A stretch of 21,364 nt of DNA from Spongiibacteraceae bacterium UBA5047. GTDB taxonomy: Bacteria > Pseudomonadota > Gammaproteobacteria > Pseudomonadales > Spongiibacteraceae. Below are positions 1 through 6,582 of the stretch, piece after piece. Location: positions 8,070 to 29,433 of the forward strand of contig DIBR01000027.1 in NCBI GenBank assembly GCA_002415025.1, written 5' to 3'. Position 1 is the first letter of the stretch. Every line of letters starts with the position of its first letter. The notes beneath the pieces were generated by a model. That model had not been told where the DNA came from, did no database searches, and saw only the letters and a program-made list of their open reading frames with translations. The translations under genes were made by a program, and so were the position numbers.

Positions 1-78
1 ATGCGGGCCTACGGCAATAAGACCAATCCAGCTATCCCAAACCGCAACTTGCCTGCAGGCAGCGCAATGACGAACAGC
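1..78 (-). pseudogene. Decayed duplicate of the znuB 3' end with part of a REP arm
   Basis: Bases 1-78 match bases 180-256 with only about six substitutions and one extra base. The match covers the end of a REP arm (positions 1-12), the znuB downstream spacer and roughly the last 15 codons of znuB. On the minus strand it still reads LFVIALPAGKLR, but the extra C (in CCAAACCGC, against CCAAACGC) shifts the frame past the original stop. The similarity ends near base 78, where a perfect hairpin begins. It is a fragment, not a gene. More of the repeat may lie left of the window. Confidence 0.8.
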
Positions 79-82
79 GATG

Positions 83-114
83 GATGAGGTCAGAGTATTT
101 ACTCTGACCTCATC
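83..114. repeat. Perfect inverted repeat, 14-bp stem with ATTT loop
   Basis: GATGAGGTCAGAGT (83-96) is exactly complementary to ACTCTGACCTCATC (101-114) around an ATTT loop. On the plus strand it is followed by GTTTTC, a weak U-tract. On the minus strand, the direction of znuB transcription, no T-tract follows. It could still stop or protect the 3' end of znuB mRNA after read-through of the REP element. It sits exactly between the decayed znuB tail and the REP element, so it may instead be a junction product of the duplication. Confidence 0.7.
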
Positions 115-120
115 GTTTTC

Positions 121-191
121 GTAGGCCTGATTAAGCGAAGCGTATCAGGCAAGACCGCGATGCCCGCAACGCTGCGCTTATGCGGGCCTAC
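121..191. repeat. REP/BIME-like element: two inverted palindromes with GTAG...CTAC ends
   Basis: The 71-bp unit starts with GTAG and ends with CTAC. Arm 1 has stem GCCTGAT (125-131)/ATCAGGC (144-150); arm 2 has stem GCCCGCA (162-168)/TGCGGGC (181-187). The two 12-nt loops are inverted complements of each other with one mismatch. The stems differ between the arms, but both strands of each stem change together, so pairing is kept. An inverted copy lies at 6793-6863. A GTAG foot on a stem-loop is typical of REP sequences mobilised by RAYT (TnpA_REP) Y1 transposases; no such gene is in the window. It lies just downstream of znuB and may shape the 3' end of that mRNA. Confidence 0.88.
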
Positions 192-210
192 GGCAATAAG
201 ACTAACCCAA

Positions 211-1002
211 CTATCCCAAACGCAACTTGCCCGCAGGCAGCGCAATGGCGAACAGCAGCGTTGCAAACAGGACGATGCTAGGGCCCGCCGGCGTATCCAG
301 CCACCAGGCGCTGCTAATGCCACCTATCACCGACAGGGCGCCGGCGCCAATTGCGCCTAATGCAACCTGTTCGGGGCTGCGACTCCAGCGGCTGGCGCAG
401 GCTGCGGGAATGATCAGCAGCGCGCTGATGAGCAGCACGCCGACAATCTTCATCCCCACCGCCACGACAACGGCAATCATCAGCATTTGCAGCACTTCCA
501 GCAAGGCCACGCGGTGCCCTTCTATCTGGGCCAGGTCGCGGTGAGCCGCCAGCGCAACGAGACTATTCCAGAATGTCAGCAGTAGTGCCGAGCACGCGGC
601 GGTGACGCCGCCCAGCAACCACAGGTCTTTGGCGCTGACAGCGAGAATGTCGCCAAACAAAAAGGCATTGAGATCAATGACGTTGCCCTTTTGCATCGAC
701 ACAGCCACCAGACCGGCGGCCAGACTCCCGTGTGCGGCAATGCCTAACAGGCTGTCTATGCTGCCGCCGCTCCAGCGATGCAGCGGGCCGAGAATCAGCG
801 CCAGCAGAACGCACACCGCGATGACAGAGGCTTCGATTGACACATTCATCAACACGCCAAGCGCAACGCCGAGCAGTGCCGAATGCGCGAGCGTGTCGCC
901 GTAGTAGGCCATGCGCTGCCATACGACGATCGCGCCCAGCGGACCGGTGGCAACGATCAGCAGCAGGCCCGCGGCCATCGCGTAAACCAGTAGATCAACC
1001 AT
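211..1002 (-). CDS. znuB: Zinc ABC transporter membrane permease ZnuB
   Basis: This is the membrane subunit of the high-affinity zinc importer; it takes Zn(II) from ZnuA and moves it across the inner membrane using ATP hydrolysed by ZnuC. The 263-residue product is close to the usual length of about 260 and is hydrophobic throughout, with several transmembrane segments. It contains the family-like stretches VWQRMAYYGDTLAHSALLG near the N-terminus and GVLLISALLIIPAA near residues 200-220. The ATG at 1002 was chosen because it overlaps the end of znuC by 8 bp (ATGGTTGA), which implies translational coupling; a longer frame reaching 1089 would sit inside znuC. The gene is third in a zur-znuC-znuB operon that should be Zur-repressed. 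The very end of the gene is duplicated at 1-78. Confidence 0.96.
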   Translation of the reverse strand: MVDLLVYAMAAGLLLIVATGPLGAIVVWQRMAYYGDTLAHSALLGVALGVLMNVSIEASVIAVCVLLALILGPLHRWSGGSIDSLLGIAAHGSLAAGLVAVSMQKGNVIDLNAFLFGDILAVSAKDLWLLGGVTAACSALLLTFWNSLVALAAHRDLAQIEGHRVALLEVLQMLMIAVVVAVGMKIVGVLLISALLIIPAACASRWSRSPEQVALGAIGAGALSVIGGISSAWWLDTPAGPSIVLFATLLFAIALPAGKLRLG

Positions 1003-1747
1003 GCTGGCAGCCCTCGCCTTCAACCACATCACCGTGAATGGTGTGAGCGTGATCGTGATCGTGATGGTAGGGCACCAGCGTGCTTTCACCCTGCTTGCCG
1101 AACAGGCTCAGGTAGGCCGGGTCGGAGCTGACGGTTTGCGGGTGGCCGTGACAGCATACGTGCTGGTTCAGGCAAATAACGGTGTCGGTTTTTGCCATGA
1201 CCCAGTGCAGGTCGTGCGAGACCACCAGCACCGCGCAGTGGAGCTCGTCCCGCAGTGCCGATATGCGTTCGTAGAGTGCCAGTTGGCCGCTGATATCCAC
1301 CCCCTGCGCCGGCTCGTCCAGCACCAGTAATTGCGGGCGCACCAACAGTGCGCGGGCCAGCAGTACGCGCTGCACTTCACCGCCGGACAGTTTGTGCATG
1401 GAATGCTGGGCCAGGTGGCCGGCTTCGGCGCGCTCCATGGCCCAGGACAGTTTCTCGCCGCGCCGGTCGGCAAGCTTGAGAAAGCGCTCGACGGCCAGGG
1501 GCAGGTTGGTGTTCAGCGTGAGCTTCTGGGGCATGTAACCGATGCGCAGGCCAGCCTGACGGCGAACGCTGCCTGTGCTGGGCTCGGTCAGCCCCAGCAC
1601 GATTTTGACCAGCGAAGTTTTGCCTGCGCCGTTAGGGCCAATCAGGCTGGTGATGGTGGCGGGCTGCAGGTGCAAACTGATGTCGTTAAGGATGCTGCGC
1701 TCGCCTACCTGCAGGGCAACCGCGTTGAGCTCTACCAGTGTGCTCAT
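995..1747 (-). CDS. znuC: Zinc ABC transporter ATP-binding protein ZnuC
   Basis: This is the cytoplasmic ATPase of the zinc importer. The 250-residue product has Walker A GPNGAGKT at residues 37-44, the signature LSGGEVQRVLLARAL, Walker B LLVLDEP, and the switch motif VVSHDLH. The C-terminal tail is rich in histidine (YHHDHDHAH and a late CQHG), as in other ZnuC proteins, and may bind zinc. The start is the ATG at 1747, whose ATGA overlaps the zur stop; a frame extending to 1774 lies inside zur and adds residues not expected in the family. It is transcribed after zur and before znuB, and is likely controlled by Zur through the box at 2254-2276. Confidence 0.97.
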   Translation of the reverse strand: MSTLVELNAVALQVGERSILNDISLHLQPATITSLIGPNGAGKTSLVKIVLGLTEPSTGSVRRQAGLRIGYMPQKLTLNTNLPLAVERFLKLADRRGEKLSWAMERAEAGHLAQHSMHKLSGGEVQRVLLARALLVRPQLLVLDEPAQGVDISGQLALYERISALRDELHCAVLVVSHDLHWVMAKTDTVICLNQHVCCHGHPQTVSSDPAYLSLFGKQGESTLVPYHHDHDHAHTIHGDVVEGEGCQHG

Positions 1748-2229
1748 GACTGGGCCTGCTGACAGTTCGGGCACTCGCCAACAATCTCGACGCTGCTGTG
1801 AAGAATGGCAAAATCGCGGCGCTCTGCGCAGGTTTTCAGTGCTGAACTAACCGAGTCCGAGGCGACCTCTACCGTGATTTGGCAGTGGCGACAGATCAGG
1901 AACTGGCTATCGTGCGCGCGTCCGGGTGCGTCGCAGCCAATGTAGGCATTGAGCGAGGCGAGGCGGTGGACCAGGCCGTTTTCCTGAAGAAAATCCAGTG
2001 CCCGGTAAACCGTTGGCGGCGCGGGGTGGCCCTGACCTTCATCGGACAGCAACTCGAGAATGGCGTAGGCGCCCAAGGGGCGGTGGCTCTGCCACACTTT
2101 GGACAGCACTTGCTCACGCAGTGCGGTCAGCCGGGCACCATTTTTCTTGCAGATCTTGCGCGCTGCCAGCAGCGCTTCGTCAATGCACTGATGGTGGTCG
2201 TGTTTTTCATAGGCCGTGGGGGCGGTCAT
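1744..2229 (-). CDS. zur: Zinc uptake regulator Zur (Fur family)
   Basis: This 161-residue Fur-family repressor should bind DNA when loaded with zinc and shut off zinc uptake. The N-terminal half holds the winged helix (RLTALREQVLSKVWQSHRPLGAYAILELL, then PPTVYRALDFLQENGLVHRL around the recognition helix). The C-terminal half has the structural zinc cysteine pairs CRHC and CPNC, which fits Zur and Fur. Assignment to Zur rather than Fur rests on its operon with znuC and znuB and on the Zur box directly upstream. It overlaps znuC by the four bases ATGA. A purine-rich GGCGAGAG lies just upstream of the start. It is the first gene of the operon, so it probably represses itself. Confidence 0.95.
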   Translation of the reverse strand: MTAPTAYEKHDHHQCIDEALLAARKICKKNGARLTALREQVLSKVWQSHRPLGAYAILELLSDEGQGHPAPPTVYRALDFLQENGLVHRLASLNAYIGCDAPGRAHDSQFLICRHCQITVEVASDSVSSALKTCAERRDFAILHSSVEIVGECPNCQQAQS

Positions 2230-2253
2230 GGCGGACTCTCGCCTGTGGGAAAT

Positions 2254-2276
2254 AAAATGTTATAATATTGCATTTT
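2254..2276. promoter_or_regulatory. Zur box between divergent zur and znuA
   Basis: A 23-bp near-palindrome, AAAATG-N11-CATTTT, contains GTTATAATAT in its centre. This closely matches the gammaproteobacterial Zur consensus, known from E. coli znuA/znuC as GAAATGTTATANTATAACATTTC. The TATAAT inside it (2261-2266) can also serve as the -10 of znuA, so bound Zur would block the polymerase. One site in a 61-bp gap can serve both directions. Confidence 0.92.
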
Positions 2277-2280
2277 ATCC

Positions 2281-2293
2281 GGGAGATCACGTG
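2281..2293 (+). promoter_or_regulatory. Ribosome-binding site deciding the GTG start of znuA
   Basis: GGGAG (2281-2285) lies five bases before GTG (2291-2293). Starting here puts a signal peptide (VRRLILACLLASFALGLHA) at the very N-terminus. The upstream ATG at 2216 lies inside zur and would place the Zur box within the coding sequence. Confidence 0.8.
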
Positions 2294-3148
2294 CGTCGTC
2301 TGATATTGGCCTGTTTGCTGGCCAGCTTTGCCCTTGGCTTGCACGCACAACCCATACAGGTTGTGAGCAGCATCAAGCCTCTGCAACTCCTGGTCAGCGC
2401 TATTGGTGGCGAGGACGTTGACAGCCAGCTGCTATTGCCGCCGGGCTTTTCGCCCCATGATGCGCAGATCAGGCCTTCGCAGTGGCAGTTGCTCAATCGT
2501 GCAGACTTGCTGGTGTGGGTGGGTCCGGCGTTGGAGCGCTTTCTGGCGTCGGCGCTCAATGGTCGCGGCAATGCCTTGAGTTTGCAGTCGGTCGCTGGCG
2601 CCGCCGCCGGAGACGATCCTCATCTGTGGATGGGGTTGGGTATGGTGTCCGAGATGGCGGTTGCGCTCAGCAATCGGCTGGCGCAGTTGCGGCCCGATAA
2701 GAAGGCGCAATTCGCCAGCAACGCCGCGCGGCTGCTATCCGCCCTGAACCAGCAGGATCTGCGGCTGCGCAAGGCCTTTGGTGAAGCGCTGCCCGCTTAT
2801 CTTTTGCCGCACAATGGCTACCGCCATTTCGAGCGCCAGTATGGGCTCAAGGCCGCAGCGGTGCTGAGCCCCAACGACGAGCAATTGCCGGGAACGGCGC
2901 ATATTGCCGAACTGCGGTCGAGGTTGCTCAAGGGTGAGTTTGACTGCGTGTTCAGTGAGCCCCAGCAGTCGTCCCGGTTGACTGACCGGTTGCTGGAGGG
3001 AGTGGCCGTGCAGGTGGTGCGGCTTGATCCCATGGGGGCTGATGTGGCGAATGGCCCGCGGGGATTTGATCGCTACTATCAAGAGCTGGCGGAAGCTTTT
3101 CTGGCTTGCCAGCAGGCAGGTCGTGCCAGGCTGACCGGAGCTGAATGA
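2291..3148 (+). CDS. znuA: Zinc ABC transporter periplasmic binding protein ZnuA
   Basis: This is the periplasmic zinc-capturing protein (cluster A-I) that feeds ZnuBC. The 285-residue product starts with a signal peptide, probably cleaved after GLHA. It shows the family pattern SIKPLQLLVSAIGG, the metal-site region PPGFSPHDAQIRPSQ with its histidine, DPHLWMG, and PHNGYRHFERQYGLK. It lacks the long histidine- and aspartate-rich loop found in many ZnuA proteins: the region between ALERFL and DPHLWM is short and has no histidine run. The high-affinity site residues appear to be present. It is divergent from zur-znuC-znuB and shares the Zur box. A hairpin follows the gene at 3170. Confidence 0.94.
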   Translation: MRRLILACLLASFALGLHAQPIQVVSSIKPLQLLVSAIGGEDVDSQLLLPPGFSPHDAQIRPSQWQLLNRADLLVWVGPALERFLASALNGRGNALSLQSVAGAAAGDDPHLWMGLGMVSEMAVALSNRLAQLRPDKKAQFASNAARLLSALNQQDLRLRKAFGEALPAYLLPHNGYRHFERQYGLKAAAVLSPNDEQLPGTAHIAELRSRLLKGEFDCVFSEPQQSSRLTDRLLEGVAVQVVRLDPMGADVANGPRGFDRYYQELAEAFLACQQAGRARLTGAE

Positions 3149-3169
3149 TCAGCCGGGCGAAATACGATT

Positions 3170-3205
3170 GCGGTCATGTAGTGGTCTACACGACCGCGAG
3201 GCTTT
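3170..3205 (+). terminator. Probable terminator after znuA
   Basis: GCGGTC (3170-3175) pairs with GACCGC (3192-3197), and TGTAG (3177-3181) pairs with CTACA (3186-3190), around a TGGT loop with a single A/C mismatch. GAGGCTTTTA follows, giving a short T-tract. It separates znuA from the convergent small gene that ends at 3226. Confidence 0.65.
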
Positions 3206-3225
3206 TACTATCACAGCTTTCATCC

Positions 3226-3486
3226 TTATTCGGATTGAGCTGTCATCAGCTTGGCTATGCGCGCATCCAGCTCAGCGCCGAGTGAGGCAGAAACCTCGCC
3301 CAGGGTGCTGTGGATGACCTTGTGGCTTTGCTCTGCCGTTACAACGGCTTCGCTCGCTACGTGGGTTGGCATGCTGCCAGCGTTGTAGGCCAGTACCAGC
3401 GACTCGTCGACACGAACTTGCGGATCGGCGGCAGTCGCCAGAGTGCTAGCAATCATCAGTGAGATTACGCTTGCAAGTCTTTTCAT
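3226..3486 (-). CDS. Small secreted protein of unknown function
   Basis: I do not recognise this 86-residue protein. It begins with a clear signal peptide (MKRLASVISLMIASTLATA, then ADPQ), so the mature product of about 67 residues should be periplasmic or exported. The mature part is mostly helix-forming, has no cysteine, and contains two histidines near the middle (PTHV and QSHKVIHST). The start is well supported: AGAGGA lies a few bases upstream of the ATG. It converges on znuA and is divergent from polA. The 267 bp upstream are rich in TGTTAC motifs that could be its operator. A link with zinc cannot be shown; it has no Zur box. Confidence 0.72.
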   Translation of the reverse strand: MKRLASVISLMIASTLATAADPQVRVDESLVLAYNAGSMPTHVASEAVVTAEQSHKVIHSTLGEVSASLGAELDARIAKLMTAQSE

Positions 3487-3534
3487 CGCTTGGTTCCTCT
3501 TTCCAGTGGGCCCTGTGCCCGTTATGAGACGTCT

Positions 3535-3659
3535 TGTTACATCTCATGTTACGTAAGGTAACACAGCACAGATCTTCTGTCCCCTTTAAAACGGTGTAAT
3601 TTTGCAGAATGGCCCGCTCGGGCTGCACAAAGTGTTACCTTATGTCTTGCATGGTAACA
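3535..3659. promoter_or_regulatory. Repeated TGTTAC/GTAACA motifs, candidate operator
   Basis: TGTTAC occurs at 3535-3540 and 3547-3552. The latter forms a 17-bp inverted repeat with GTAACA at 3558-3563 (5-bp spacer). TGTTACC at 3633-3639 pairs with GGTAACA at 3653-3659 (13-bp spacer). The 10-mer TGTTACCTTA appears twice in opposite orientation: on the plus strand from 3633 and on the minus strand from 3563. The group lies between the small secreted gene and polA. No specific regulator can be named. Confidence 0.5.
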
Positions 3660-3714
3660 AAAAGTTCATGTTGACGTTGAAAGCGCAGTCCATCCTGCCC
3701 GGAAAGGTTGCCCG

Positions 3715-3723
3715 TGCTACACT
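3715..3723 (+). promoter_or_regulatory. Possible extended -10 promoter of polA
   Basis: TG at 3715-3716, one base, then TACACT at 3718-3723 forms an extended -10 element about 30 bp before the polA start. No good -35 lies at the right distance, which is common for extended -10 promoters. Confidence 0.4.
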
Positions 3724-3753
3724 TTCGCGCTTGAAACTGTTGGCGACTTCGCA

Positions 3754-6480
3754 ATGACTCAGGCACCCCAAACTCCTTCCCTCGTGCTGGTTGATGGCTC
3801 TTCCTACCTATACCGCGCATTTCATGCACTACCCATGTTGACTACCTCCAGCGGCCGTAACTCGGGCGCGGCCAAAGGCGTCATCAATATGATCCGGCGC
3901 CTGAAAAAGGACTATCCGGAGGCCACGGTGGCGGTGGTATTTGATGCCAAGGGCAAAACCTTTCGTGACGAGCTGTATCCCGAGTACAAGGCCAACCGCC
4001 CTTCCATGCCGGAAGAGCTGCGTGAGCAGGTGGAGCCGATACACGCCATCATCAAGGCGATGGGCCTGCCGTTGCTGGCCATCGAGGGCGTTGAGGCCGA
4101 CGATGTGATCGGCACCCTGTCGGCACAGGCCGCCGCAGCCGGCCGTGCGGTGCTGGTATCCACCGGCGACAAGGATATGGCGCAGCTGGTGAACGATCAC
4201 GTGACCCTGGTCAATACCATGACCGGGCTGGTGATGGACCGGGCCGGTGTTGAGGAGAAGTTTGGCCTGCCGCCGGAGCTGATTATCGATTATCTCGCCC
4301 TGATGGGCGACAAAGTCGACAATATTCCCGGCGTTAGCGGTGTGGGTGAAAAAACGGCACTGGCGCTGCTGCAGGCCCTGGGTGGGCTGAAAGAGCTCTA
4401 TCAGGCGCTCGACAAGATTCCGGAACTGCCTATTCGCGGCGCCAAAAAACTCCCGGAAAAACTTGAGGCTGAGAAGGATCGGGCGGACCTGTCCTACGAG
4501 CTGGCCACCATCAAGCTGGATGTTGAGCTGCCGTTGAGCTTTGACGAGCTGCGGCACGGGCCGGAAGACCCGGATCAGCTCCTGCACTGGTTTCGTGAGC
4601 TGGAATTTAACAGCTGGATTGACGAGGTGCTGAGCAGCGGCGAGGCTGCGCCTGTCGAAAGTAACTCAAAACCTGCCGAATACGACATTGTGCTGACGCA
4701 GGAGGCTTTCGACGGCTGGCTCAAACGCCTTGAGGCTGCGGCCTTGTTTGCCTTCGATACGGAAACCACCAGCCTCGATTACATGCAGGCGCGGGTTGTG
4801 GGCGTGTCCTTTGCGGTTGAGCCCGGTGTGGCGGCCTATGTCCCCTTCGGCCACGACTATCTGGGCGCCCCCGACCAGCTCAGTGAGGAGCAGGTGCTGG
4901 GCGCGCTCAAGCCCCTGCTTGAAGATGAGAGTAAGGCCAAGCTGGGGCAAAACCTGAAGTACGACGCCAATGTGCTGGCCAATCATGGCATTGCCCTGCG
5001 CGGCATTGTTGAAGACACCATGCTGCAATCTTACGTGCTGGATGCGGCGGGCAATCGCCACGACATGGATTCGCTGGCGCTGAAATACCTTGGCCACAGC
5101 ACTATTCACTTTGAAGATATTGCCGGCAAGGGCGCCAAGCAAATCACTTTCAACCAGATCAAGGTGGAAGATGCCGGCCCCTATGCCGCAGAAGACGCCG
5201 ATATCACCCTGCGCTTGCACCAAACCCTGCGACCGCAAATAGCAGCAGAAACCGGGCTGGAATCGGTTTACCGCGACATCGAGTTGCCGCTGGTGTCGGT
5301 GCTCTCGCGCATTGAGCGCAACGGCGCGCTGGTGGACCGGGACATGCTCGGCAAGCAGAGCCACGAGCTGGGTGAGAAAATCGAGGCCATCAAAAAAGAG
5401 GCTTACGAGGAGGCCGGTGGCCCCTTCAACCTGTCGTCACCCAAGCAGCTCGGTGAAATCCTGTTTGAAAAGCTGGCGTTGCCGGTGGTCAAAAAGACCC
5501 CGAAAGGTGCCCCCTCCACCGCCGAAGAAGTGCTGGCCGAACTTGCTCACGACTACGCCCTGCCCCGCCTGATTCTGGATTTTCGCGGTATGGCCAAACT
5601 GAAGTCGACCTACACCGACAAACTGCCGCAAATGATCGACCCCGACACCGGGCGTATCCATACGTCCTATCATCAGGCGGTGGCGGCCACCGGGCGGCTC
5701 TCGTCAACTGATCCCAATTTGCAGAACATCCCCATTCGTACCCCCGAAGGGCGCCGTATTCGTCAGGCCTTTATTGCCAAGCCCGGCTACAAGCTGCTGG
5801 CTGCCGACTACTCGCAGATCGAACTGCGGATTATGGCGCATTTGTCCGGCGACAAAGGGCTGATCAAGGCCTTCGCCGAGGGCGAAGATATTCACCGTGC
5901 CACCGCCGCCGAAGTCTTTGGCAGTGAGTTGAGTGAAGTAACGGACGATCAGCGCCGCAGTGCCAAGGCCATTAACTTTGGTTTGATTTACGGCATGTCG
6001 GCCTTTGGTCTGGCGCGCCAGCTCCATATCCCGCGTGGCGAGGCCCAGCAATACATTGATCGCTATTTCGATCGCTACCCCGGCGTGCGCCAGTTTATGG
6101 ACGACATTCGTGCCAGCGCCAAAGACAAGGGTTACGTTGAAACCCTGTTCGGGCGGCGTCTGTACCTGCCGGATATTAAGGCTGCCAACGGCATGCGGCG
6201 CCAGGCCGCCGAGCGCATCGCGATTAATGCGCCCATGCAGGGAACGGCTGCAGACATCATCAAACGCGCGATGATCGATGTTGATGCCTGGCTGCAATCG
6301 GCGAAACCCGACGCAATCATGATCATGCAGGTACACGATGAACTGGTGCTGGAAGTGGCCGAAAGCGAACTGGATGAGGTGTCAAGGCAGCTCGAAAACC
6401 TGATGGCCGGCGCGGCTGAGCTGGCGGTGCCGCTGGAGGTTGGTTTGGGTGTGGGCGACAACTGGGACGAGGCGCATTAA
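3754..6480 (+). CDS. polA: DNA polymerase I
   Basis: This enzyme fills gaps and removes RNA primers in lagging-strand synthesis and excision repair. The 908-residue product is full length, with all three domains. The 5' nuclease covers about residues 1-290 (LVLVDGSSYLYRAFHALP, GVEADDVIGTL, DKVDNIPGVSGVGEKTA). The proofreading domain covers about 315-490 and is intact: D335 and E337 in DTET, D404 in NLKYD, Y477 and D481 in YAAED. The polymerase domain has motif A DYSQIELR (D685), the O-helix KAINFGLIYGMSAFG, and motif C VHDE (H861, D862). The ATG at 3754 lacks a strong ribosome-binding site but gives the usual N-terminus. The next gene on this strand is the small RNA. Confidence 0.98.
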   Translation: MTQAPQTPSLVLVDGSSYLYRAFHALPMLTTSSGRNSGAAKGVINMIRRLKKDYPEATVAVVFDAKGKTFRDELYPEYKANRPSMPEELREQVEPIHAIIKAMGLPLLAIEGVEADDVIGTLSAQAAAAGRAVLVSTGDKDMAQLVNDHVTLVNTMTGLVMDRAGVEEKFGLPPELIIDYLALMGDKVDNIPGVSGVGEKTALALLQALGGLKELYQALDKIPELPIRGAKKLPEKLEAEKDRADLSYELATIKLDVELPLSFDELRHGPEDPDQLLHWFRELEFNSWIDEVLSSGEAAPVESNSKPAEYDIVLTQEAFDGWLKRLEAAALFAFDTETTSLDYMQARVVGVSFAVEPGVAAYVPFGHDYLGAPDQLSEEQVLGALKPLLEDESKAKLGQNLKYDANVLANHGIALRGIVEDTMLQSYVLDAAGNRHDMDSLALKYLGHSTIHFEDIAGKGAKQITFNQIKVEDAGPYAAEDADITLRLHQTLRPQIAAETGLESVYRDIELPLVSVLSRIERNGALVDRDMLGKQSHELGEKIEAIKKEAYEEAGGPFNLSSPKQLGEILFEKLALPVVKKTPKGAPSTAEEVLAELAHDYALPRLILDFRGMAKLKSTYTDKLPQMIDPDTGRIHTSYHQAVAATGRLSSTDPNLQNIPIRTPEGRRIRQAFIAKPGYKLLAADYSQIELRIMAHLSGDKGLIKAFAEGEDIHRATAAEVFGSELSEVTDDQRRSAKAINFGLIYGMSAFGLARQLHIPRGEAQQYIDRYFDRYPGVRQFMDDIRASAKDKGYVETLFGRRLYLPDIKAANGMRRQAAERIAINAPMQGTAADIIKRAMIDVDAWLQSAKPDAIMIMQVHDELVLEVAESELDEVSRQLENLMAGAAELAVPLEVGLGVGDNWDEAH

Positions 6481-6523
6481 GGGGCAAGCTACTGAAAACT
6501 GGAGGGTTATGGGAATAATACCA

Positions 6524-6543
6524 ATTTCGCGAAAAAGCGAAAT
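6524..6543. repeat. Inverted repeat upstream of the small-RNA promoter
   Basis: ATTTCGC (6524-6530) and GCGAAAT (6537-6543) flank GAAAAA, a perfect 7-bp stem. It ends six bases before the -35 element at 6549. No T-tract follows, so it is a poor terminator for polA. Its position suggests a regulator site or an upstream promoter element, but nothing else supports this. Confidence 0.45.
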
Positions 6544-6548
6544 CGGGT

Positions 6549-6576
6549 GGAACTAAGCCCTGCCACCCTCCTCTAA
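6549..6576 (+). promoter_or_regulatory. Sigma-E/AlgU-type promoter of the small RNA
   Basis: GGAACT (6549-6554) is followed after 17 bases by TCTAA (6572-6576). Counted as GAACTA-N16-TCTAA, this fits the AlgU/RpoE pattern GAACTT-N16/17-TCTGA with one -35 mismatch. The predicted start is about A6583, directly before the first hairpin. The dsbA promoter at 8863-8890 has the same layout. Confidence 0.8.
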
Positions 6577-6582
6577 GCTTAT

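Noticed and set aside
1..262. CRISPR array suggested by the repeats near the left end
   Set aside because: The repeated units are a REP element and a gene tail, not short repeats with regular unique spacers.
2216..2290. Longer znuA start at ATG 2216
   Set aside because: It begins within zur and runs through the Zur box; the GTG at 2291 has a ribosome-binding site and gives a proper signal peptide.
3829..4587. Long open frame antisense to polA (252 residues), with similar ones at 4666-5364 and 5704-6336
   Set aside because: They are shadows of the strong codon bias of polA; their compositions are unnatural and they lack ribosome-binding sites.
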